The position numbers and the translations under genes are program-made. The notes under the pieces were generated by a model. It was not told where the DNA came from. It searched no databases and was given only the letters and a program-made list of their open reading frames with translations. 47,768 bases of DNA from Flavobacteriaceae bacterium. GTDB lineage: Bacteria > Bacteroidota > Bacteroidia > Flavobacteriales > Flavobacteriaceae. The stretch spans positions 1 to 47,768 of the forward strand of contig PBNJ01000027.1 of NCBI GenBank assembly GCA_002723075.1, in the 5' to 3' direction. Below, in pieces: positions 42,512-47,768 of the stretch; position 1 is the stretch's first letter; each line of letters starts with the position of its first letter.

Positions 42512-43882
42512 CTACTTCCCGATACAAAAATTAGCAAAAATGTTCCCAAGCAGTTCATCTGACGAAATCGAACCAGTGAGCATTCCTAAATGGTGGAGAG
42601 CTGTTCGTAAATCCACTGCCAATAAATCTCCTGTTAAGCCGTTAGCTAATCCCTTCCGGACAGCAAGAATTGCTGTAAGAGTTTCCTGAAGTTCGTTGTG
42701 GTGACGGCTGTTACTCAAAATCGTATCGTAGTTGGTGTGTTTAACAAGATCTACAAGATGTGTACAGAGATTGTCCAGTCCAATTCCAGTCTCTGCAGAA
42801 ATCAGTAGCGAATCTAAACCTGTCAACTCTTGGGTTTGTTTGTGGAGTTTGTCCATATTGTGTAGATCAGATTTGTTAATTAATACCAATGGGTTTTGGT
42901 GTTGGAGTGCTTTGACTTCTGTACTAATTTCTTCAACCGTCATCGTGGAAGGGTCAACAACATAAAGAAGGATTTGGGCATCCGAGATTTTAGTTCTTGC
43001 TTTTTTCACACCTATGGCTTCTATGGCATCTTCGGTTTCTCGGAGACCTGCCGTATCGATAAATCGAAACTGTATTCCATCAAGTGTTGCAGTGTCTTCA
43101 ATACTGTCACGGGTTGTCCCTGCGATTTCAGAAACAATCGCTTTATCATCTTGAACTAGGGCATTGAGCAAAGAAGACTTTCCTGCATTTGGTTTTCCAG
43201 CTATGGCAACAGGAACTCCTTGTTTCATGGCGTTGCCCAGTCTGAACGAATCGATTAGTGATCTGATGGTTTCTTGGGCTTGGCGTAAAAGTTTGTCAAG
43301 CAAATCACGATCTGCAAAGTCAACATCTTCCTCATTAAAATCGAGTTCAAGTTCAACCAAAGATGCAAAATTCATTAGCTGTTCTCTCAATTTTTCTAAC
43401 TGGTTGGAAATCCCCCCACGTAGTTGTTGTATAGCAACGCGATGTGCTGATTCGCCTTCACTAGCAATGAGATCTGCAACAGCTTCAGCTTGGGTTAAAT
43501 CCATTTTCCCATTCAGAAAAGCCCGAAGCGTAAATTCACCAGGTTCGGCCAGTTGGGCTCCTTTCTCTATTAGCAATTGAATGAGTTGTTGTTGAACGTA
43601 GGACGATCCGTGACAAGATATCTCCACGACATCCTCACCTGTATAGGAATTTGGGCCTTTAAACAAACTGACGAGCACTTCATCAAGAATTTGATTCCCT
43701 TGAACGATATGCCCGAGATGGATGGTGTGTGATTTTTGCTTAGAAAGGACTTTATCATGCACAGAACGAAAGACCTTATCCGCAACCGAAATCGCTTTGC
43801 TACCAGAAAGTCGAACAACCGCTATCGCACCCGTTCCAGGAGCGGTAGCAGTAGCCACAATCGTTGTTGTCTCATTTTGCAT
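42512..43882 (-). CDS. mnmE: tRNA modification GTPase MnmE
   Basis: With MnmG, MnmE makes the 5-carboxymethylaminomethyl group at wobble uridine 34. The 456-residue protein has the N-terminal folate-binding domain (TIVATATAPGTGAIAVVRLSG, GPNSYTGEDVVEI), a helical middle and a GTPase domain with GKPNAGKSSLLNALV, DTAGLRETED and NKSD. The end FCIGK carries the catalytic Cys. Its promoter-like TACTTTTG ends four bases before the ATG, suggesting leaderless mRNA. It converges on the T9SS gene with a 21-base gap. Confidence 0.97.
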   Translation of the reverse strand: MQNETTTIVATATAPGTGAIAVVRLSGSKAISVADKVFRSVHDKVLSKQKSHTIHLGHIVQGNQILDEVLVSLFKGPNSYTGEDVVEISCHGSSYVQQQLIQLLIEKGAQLAEPGEFTLRAFLNGKMDLTQAEAVADLIASEGESAHRVAIQQLRGGISNQLEKLREQLMNFASLVELELDFNEEDVDFADRDLLDKLLRQAQETIRSLIDSFRLGNAMKQGVPVAIAGKPNAGKSSLLNALVQDDKAIVSEIAGTTRDSIEDTATLDGIQFRFIDTAGLRETEDAIEAIGVKKARTKISDAQILLYVVDPSTMTVEEISTEVKALQHQNPLVLINKSDLHNMDKLHKQTQELTGLDSLLISAETGIGLDNLCTHLVDLVKHTNYDTILSNSRHHNELQETLTAILAVRKGLANGLTGDLLAVDLRTALHHLGMLTGSISSDELLGNIFANFCIGK

Positions 43883-43886
43883 TTCG

Positions 43887-43894
43887 CAAAAGTA
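43887..43894 (-). promoter_or_regulatory. -7 element (TACTTTTG) of mnmE
   Basis: Exact TAnnTTTG match on the minus strand with only four bases to the mnmE ATG, so transcription should begin at or beside the start codon. The 23-base gap from the upstream gene leaves no room for a longer leader. Confidence 0.45.
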
Positions 43895-43905
43895 AAAAAC
43901 AAAAA

Positions 43906-45039
43906 CTAGCTGATGGCTTTTTTATAGGTTCGTCTACGCTTGTGGAGTTTGTGCTCATAGTTTTTCCACATCAGTTGTATAGCACTGTTTTCTTCAAGCT
44001 CAGGATTTGTTTCCACGTCTGTAACTCCTTGGGCATTAAACATCTTTTGGATGGAATCAAACAAAATGGCGGTTACGCCCTTGTTTTGATAAGATGGGTC
44101 AATTCCGATCAGATAGAAAGAGGCTCTGTCATTTTTTTTGAGTGCACGAAAAATATGAAGGAATCCAAAAGGGTAAAGTGAGCCATTTACTTTTTTAAGA
44201 GCTTTTGAAAACGATGGCATTGTGATTGCAAAGGCTACAAGTTCGCCCGATTTATCTGTAACACACTTGATAAACCTCGGGTGGATGTAAGAAAAGTATT
44301 TTTTCTTATAATGCTCAACCTGATAAGGCTGAATCGGCACAAAAGACTGTAATTTGTCGTATGTCTTGTTCAGCAAGTCAAACATCTTATCAACATAAGG
44401 TATTATGTCTTTACGTGACGAGAATTCCAAAGAATTCAGCTCATATCGTTTTGCGATGATTTCTGCATATTTTTTTACCTTTTCAGGAGCATCTTCAGCT
44501 TTGAAAATTTTGATTTTAAACTCCAGCCACTCGGCCTGTTTCACCAAACCGAGAGTTTCGAGATGTTGTTTTTGATAGGGGAAATGGTACCATGTAATCA
44601 TAGTGTTCATATACTCGTATCCTTGCACCAATAATCCGGCTTTATCCATATTGGAAAAACCCATGGGGCCTTCTAAATAGGTTAAGCTATTTTGCCTTCC
44701 CCAATCACATACGGCATCGATTAGTAAGCGACTAACTTCGACGTCATCAATAGTATCGTACCAACCGAAACGAACTTTGGTTTTACCTTGCTCTTTGACT
44801 TCGATCCAGTTGATTATGGCTGCCATACGACCAACAACTTGTTTCTTATTTTTTACCAAAAAAAGTTTAGCTTCTGCATTTTCAAAAACAGGATTTGAAG
44901 CCGGATTGAAAATCGCTTTTTCTTCATTGGTAATAGATGGAACCCATTGATTGCAATTTTTGTATAGCGCAAATGGAAAAGAAAAAAACGCATGATAATC
45001 TCTTTTGGAATTCACCTCATAAAGGATATAATCACTCAT
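43906..45039 (-). CDS. GNAT-like N-acetyltransferase family protein
   Basis: The 377-residue protein has a helical/strand N-terminal half (FSFPFALYKNCNQWVPS, TYLEGPMGFSNMDKAGLLVQ) and a C-terminal GNAT-type acetyl-CoA-binding segment (FYLIGIDPSYQNKGVTAILF). Large two-part proteins of this kind are widespread in Bacteroidota and lack a known substrate. I chose the ATG at 45039, which overlaps the stop codon region of the preceding outer-membrane gene; the earlier GTG/ATG-type extension (to 45099) lies fully within that gene. The close overlap suggests coupled translation. Confidence 0.75.
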   Translation of the reverse strand: MSDYILYEVNSKRDYHAFFSFPFALYKNCNQWVPSITNEEKAIFNPASNPVFENAEAKLFLVKNKKQVVGRMAAIINWIEVKEQGKTKVRFGWYDTIDDVEVSRLLIDAVCDWGRQNSLTYLEGPMGFSNMDKAGLLVQGYEYMNTMITWYHFPYQKQHLETLGLVKQAEWLEFKIKIFKAEDAPEKVKKYAEIIAKRYELNSLEFSSRKDIIPYVDKMFDLLNKTYDKLQSFVPIQPYQVEHYKKKYFSYIHPRFIKCVTDKSGELVAFAITMPSFSKALKKVNGSLYPFGFLHIFRALKKNDRASFYLIGIDPSYQNKGVTAILFDSIQKMFNAQGVTDVETNPELEENSAIQLMWKNYEHKLHKRRRTYKKAIS

Positions 45040-45043
45040 TACT

Positions 45044-46111
45044 TTATTTTTTTGCTCCCTTTTTTTGTTTGCGATCTGCCTTACGTTTTTCACGATCACG
45101 GACTTTAAACTCTTTTATTTTTTCAGCATTTATCTTACGATCCAATCGATTCTTTTTACGTTTTCTTCTGAGTTGTTTAATTTCATGAGGAATCCCACTA
45201 TCATTATAGCGATCTATGCGATAAGAAACCCCAATTCCAGCCGAAAACATTGAGGGTGTGTCCTTAATAGTGTGACTCAAAAATGCATCTACTTGAATAT
45301 TTTCATTAATTAGATAAACAGCACCTGCTGTAATAAAGGTATCAATAGAAAGTTGACTTTTTACACTCACTTGCTCTAAAAAGCTTATTAGCCTTTTTTT
45401 GATAGGAATCATTAAACTACTCGACATATAATTTTGTTCGTATGTGCTCCCCAAATATCTTCTACCCCAATTGGTGACAAGTACAAAATTATTTAAAAAA
45501 TGATTTTGAGTGATTAACATCAATTCACCAGAAATATCATCTTGCTTAAGTTCGGGTGTTTTAAGATTAAAGATTGGTGAAAATGGTTCCCCATATGGGT
45601 AAATATTTCCAAAGCTCAATTCAGATCCAAAATAAACCGATAATGCTGGTATTAAATCAATTAGGCGTAAACCTTTGTTGGCTTTATAACTTTTTGTATT
45701 GACTTTATACCAATTATAATTTCGAAATGGATCAAAAAGCAAGAGTTTAAATCCAATTGTGTTCCTTTTTGTGCCATTTCTGCTAAAATTTAAACGTCCC
45801 GAAACATTATTGAATCCCAATTTATCTTTGTGATAGTCAACCCTATAAATTAGCTCTAGATTTTGTAAAATTAAGCCTGTGCGTAGATCGAGCGTAAAGC
45901 CTGCACCTTGGCTTTTTGCTTGGGCAAGTGAAACAAATTGGTCTTGACGATAAGAAGTACCAAATTCGAGCTGGTAAACACCTGGAGCAACTGAGAATGC
46001 TCCCTGAGTTAGCCCTGGTCGGTTACTATTGATAATAGGAGTGTATTGACTACTAGCCACAGTCCAAATCATGATAAAGAAAAGTTGAAATGTGGCTTTT
46101 ACTACATTCAT
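45044..46111 (-). CDS. outer-membrane beta-barrel protein with a very basic C-terminal tail
   Basis: The 355-residue product has a signal peptide (FQLFFIMIWTVASSQ) and about 290 residues of alternating strands (NRPGLTQGAFSVAPGVYQLE, LQNLELIYRVDYHKDKLGF, NFVLVTNWGRRY), resembling the phenol-degradation MetA/transporter-type barrel group. The last 43 residues are unusual: 23 are Lys or Arg (for example RRKRKKNRLDRK). ATG 46111 is six bases after a TATATTTG element, and the longer frame to 46141 would start inside the promoter. It overlaps the N-acetyltransferase gene. Confidence 0.75.
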   Translation of the reverse strand: MNVVKATFQLFFIMIWTVASSQYTPIINSNRPGLTQGAFSVAPGVYQLEFGTSYRQDQFVSLAQAKSQGAGFTLDLRTGLILQNLELIYRVDYHKDKLGFNNVSGRLNFSRNGTKRNTIGFKLLLFDPFRNYNWYKVNTKSYKANKGLRLIDLIPALSVYFGSELSFGNIYPYGEPFSPIFNLKTPELKQDDISGELMLITQNHFLNNFVLVTNWGRRYLGSTYEQNYMSSSLMIPIKKRLISFLEQVSVKSQLSIDTFITAGAVYLINENIQVDAFLSHTIKDTPSMFSAGIGVSYRIDRYNDSGIPHEIKQLRRKRKKNRLDRKINAEKIKEFKVRDREKRKADRKQKKGAKK

Positions 46112-46116
46112 TCCTT

Positions 46117-46124
46117 CAAATATA
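46117..46124 (-). promoter_or_regulatory. -7 element (TATATTTG) of the outer-membrane gene
   Basis: Exact TAnnTTTG match on the minus strand, five bases before the ATG at 46111. AAGGA fills that gap; as a ribosome site it would be too close to the start codon, so a leaderless start is the simpler reading. Confidence 0.45.
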
Positions 46125-46159
46125 AAGAAATGCTGTAGCACAAGTACAGCTTAGAATTG

Positions 46160-46167
46160 TATTTTTG
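46160..46167 (+). promoter_or_regulatory. -7 element (TATTTTTG) of the YfhO-like gene
   Basis: Exact TAnnTTTG match, 20 bases before the ATG at 46188. A small inverted repeat (GCTGTA 46132-46137, TACAGC 46145-46150) lies just upstream between the divergent genes. Confidence 0.5.
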
Positions 46168-46187
46168 AGCATTCAAGTCTTTAGTTA

Positions 46188-47768
46188 ATGATTAAAAATT
46201 TCGTTCCTCACATTTTATCAGTTGCGTTTTTTGCTGTGCTTTCATTAGCGTATTTCTACCCATTACTTAGTGGTAAAGTAATTGTTCAGTCAGACATACT
46301 ACAGTCTCAAGGCATGCAACGTCAGGTGGTCGAACATCGTGCAGACTATGATGAAGAGCCCTATTGGGCAGACAATGCCTTTGGAGGTATGCCAACCTAT
46401 CAAATCACGTCTACTTACCCCAGTGATTATATTGGAAAAGTCGACAAACTCATTCGTTTTTTACCTCGCCCAGCCGATTATCTTTTTGTGTATCTCTTGA
46501 GTTTTTATCTATTGATTCTCTTTTTCACACCCAAAGTGCAAATCGCGATTGCTGGAGCAATTGCTTTTGGGTTTTCTACATATCTTCTCATTATTTTAGG
46601 GGTTGGTCACAACACCAAAGCTCTTGCGATTGGGTATATGCCTTTGGTTGTATTGGGAGTCATTCATTTGTTTTATAATAAGCGAAAACTTGGCTTCGCT
46701 CTTCTTTCCTTGGCAATGGGGTTACAGCTCCATGCCAATCATTATCAGATGACCTACTACTTACTTATCATCGTGGGTTTAATTACGCTTGGATTTGTGA
46801 TTGATTTGGTTCGAAAAAAGCAATACAGACCACTTGTTAAATCCTTGCTCACCATGATTTTTGCAATGTTGCTTGCATTGAGTTTTAATGCAACCCAATT
46901 ACTTGCTACGAGTGAATATGCAAAGGAAAGCACAAGAGGAAATTCACCCTTGAAAGAAAGTGTTTCGGGTGAGTTAGTGGCATCCAATGCAGGTCTCTCT
47001 TTCGATTATATCACTGAGTACAGCTATGGTATCGTTGAATCATTCAACTTGATCATTCCTCGACTGACAGGCGGTGGGAGTGGGGATCGTCCAGATTCAT
47101 CTGGTGAGCTCGCTCAATTTTTGCAAACTATCGATAGCGAAACCGCTCAATATGTATTTTCCTATGCCCGTACATACTGGGGAGATCAGCCCATTGTCGA
47201 AGCCCCTGCCTATATTGGAATAACGGTGTTTTTTATCGCCATGATTGGGTTTTTTCTTATGCACAAACGTTGGCGCTTGATTCTTCTTTCGTCAATCCTT
47301 ATTTCCTTGTTGATTTCATGGGGGAAACATCTTCCTCAGTTCACCCAGTTTCTGATCGATTATGTGCCCTTCTACAACAAGTTTAGAGCGGTTAGCTCTG
47401 CTCAAGTTATTCTCGAACTCTGCTTTCCGATTGCTGCTGCTATGGGCTTGATTAGCTTGATGGATTCCTCGAACCAATCTCGTAAACAATTCATAAAACT
47501 AAGCGCATTGATTGTGTCAGGTATTTTGGGCTTGTTGTGGATTGCGGCTATGACCTTATTTGATTACCAATCTGCTTTTGAACCGTTTGCCGCTTATCCC
47601 GAAATCTTAAACCCCTTGATGGAAGATCGAAAATCCATGCTTCTCAATGATTTGATACGTTCGCTTGGCTTTGTTGTTGCGTTGTATGTCATTTGTCGTT
47701 TTTCTTTGATCGAAAAGCGAAATCGCTATGTTATTCCAGTTCTGGCCTTAGTTATTCTTATCGACTTA
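46188..47768 (+). CDS. YfhO-like integral membrane protein, 3'-truncated
   Basis: The frame runs from ATG 46188 off the window edge, giving 527 residues so far. It has an N-terminal helix (ILSVAFFAVLSLAYFYPLL), the extracytoplasmic loop GKVIVQSDILQSQGMQRQ and YWADNAFGGMPTYQ, then at least ten membrane helices. The family is the YfhO type, large membrane proteins probably involved in glycosylation of cell-surface polymers, typical of Bacteroidota at about 800 residues. The open frame has no internal stop and a promoter element 20 bases upstream. Confidence 0.85.
   Translation, partial: MIKNFVPHILSVAFFAVLSLAYFYPLLSGKVIVQSDILQSQGMQRQVVEHRADYDEEPYWADNAFGGMPTYQITSTYPSDYIGKVDKLIRFLPRPADYLFVYLLSFYLLILFFTPKVQIAIAGAIAFGFSTYLLIILGVGHNTKALAIGYMPLVVLGVIHLFYNKRKLGFALLSLAMGLQLHANHYQMTYYLLIIVGLITLGFVIDLVRKKQYRPLVKSLLTMIFAMLLALSFNATQLLATSEYAKESTRGNSPLKESVSGELVASNAGLSFDYITEYSYGIVESFNLIIPRLTGGGSGDRPDSSGELAQFLQTIDSETAQYVFSYARTYWGDQPIVEAPAYIGITVFFIAMIGFFLMHKRWRLILLSSILISLLISWGKHLPQFTQFLIDYVPFYNKFRAVSSAQVILELCFPIAAAMGLISLMDSSNQSRKQFIKLSALIVSGILGLLWIAAMTLFDYQSAFEPFAAYPEILNPLMEDRKSMLLNDLIRSLGFVVALYVICRFSLIEKRNRYVIPVLALVILIDL

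Noticed and set aside
43164-43580. 138-residue plus-strand frame inside mnmE, Ser/Lys-rich
   Set aside because: It is a shadow of the well-conserved MnmE GTPase-region frame on the other strand.
46282-46500. Plus-strand 72-residue frame inside the YfhO-like gene
   Set aside because: The other frame is open across the whole region, has a promoter and recognisable YfhO-like motifs.

Overview
The window is a stretch of chromosome from a Bacteroidota bacterium, most likely a marine member of the Flavobacteriia. The grounds are low GC, TAnnTTTG-type promoters in place of E. coli-like -10 boxes, few Shine-Dalgarno sites, type IX secretion (T9SS) C-terminal domains, a fused CcsBA cytochrome c maturation protein, a TonB receptor with a carboxypeptidase-like N-terminal domain, bshA, and several families common in this phylum. 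Both ends are cut: an ABC-transporter ATPase lacks its N-terminus at the left edge and a YfhO-like membrane protein lacks its C-terminus at the right edge. I see no prophage, insertion sequence, integrase, rRNA operon or CRISPR array.

Layout. 0-1.2 kb is an AT-rich patch with the ABC ATPase, a DCC-family thiol protein and a 42-residue Cys-rich protein. 1.3-5.0 kb is guaB with two periplasmic chaperone genes (a lipoprotein related to SurA, then SurA). 5.1-9.1 kb holds ccsBA, a small membrane protein and a secreted protein. 9.1-9.8 kb holds an acidic membrane-anchored peptide, an elaborate stem-loop and tRNA-Arg(UCU) and tRNA-Ser(GCU). 9.9-13.1 kb on the minus strand is tsaD-rsmE-AI-2E family transporter-ybjQ-small membrane peptide, divergent from tamB (13.1-17.4 kb). 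17.5-20.4 kb is pfkA-gapA-BadF-type kinase. 20.4-23.4 kb on the minus strand is lptD-ridA, divergent from a long plus-strand cluster (23.5-32.6 kb): amidase, MCE protein, membrane Fe-S protein, HAD-like protein, CCG-domain Fe-S protein, a conserved 160-residue protein, a NagZ/beta-lactamase fusion and bshA. 32.6-38.0 kb on the minus strand is a probable lysine-catabolic pair and a DUF1800/DUF1501 pair. 38.1-40.7 kb is a TonB receptor with a heavy-metal-binding partner. 40.7-42.5 kb holds a small lipoprotein, a frameshifted DUF481-like gene and a T9SS-exported protein. 42.5-46.1 kb holds mnmE, an N-acetyltransferase-like gene and an outer-membrane protein with a very basic tail.

Themes. Most genes serve the cell envelope (SurA, LptD, TamB, MCE protein, amidase, NagZ-type hydrolase, TonB receptor, T9SS cargo), tRNA modification (TsaD, MnmE) or central metabolism (GuaB, PfkA, GapA). 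Two links stand out. The tsaD run is followed on the same strand by two tRNAs that are both expected t6A substrates. Several genes (mnmE, the 46.1 kb outer-membrane gene, the DUF481-like gene and the HMA gene) have a TAnnTTTG element so close to the start codon that leaderless or nearly leaderless mRNAs are predicted. No single cluster is clearly a new defence or biosynthetic system; the least explained units are the Fe-S/HAD cluster, the small cysteine-rich and membrane peptides, and the metal-receptor locus.
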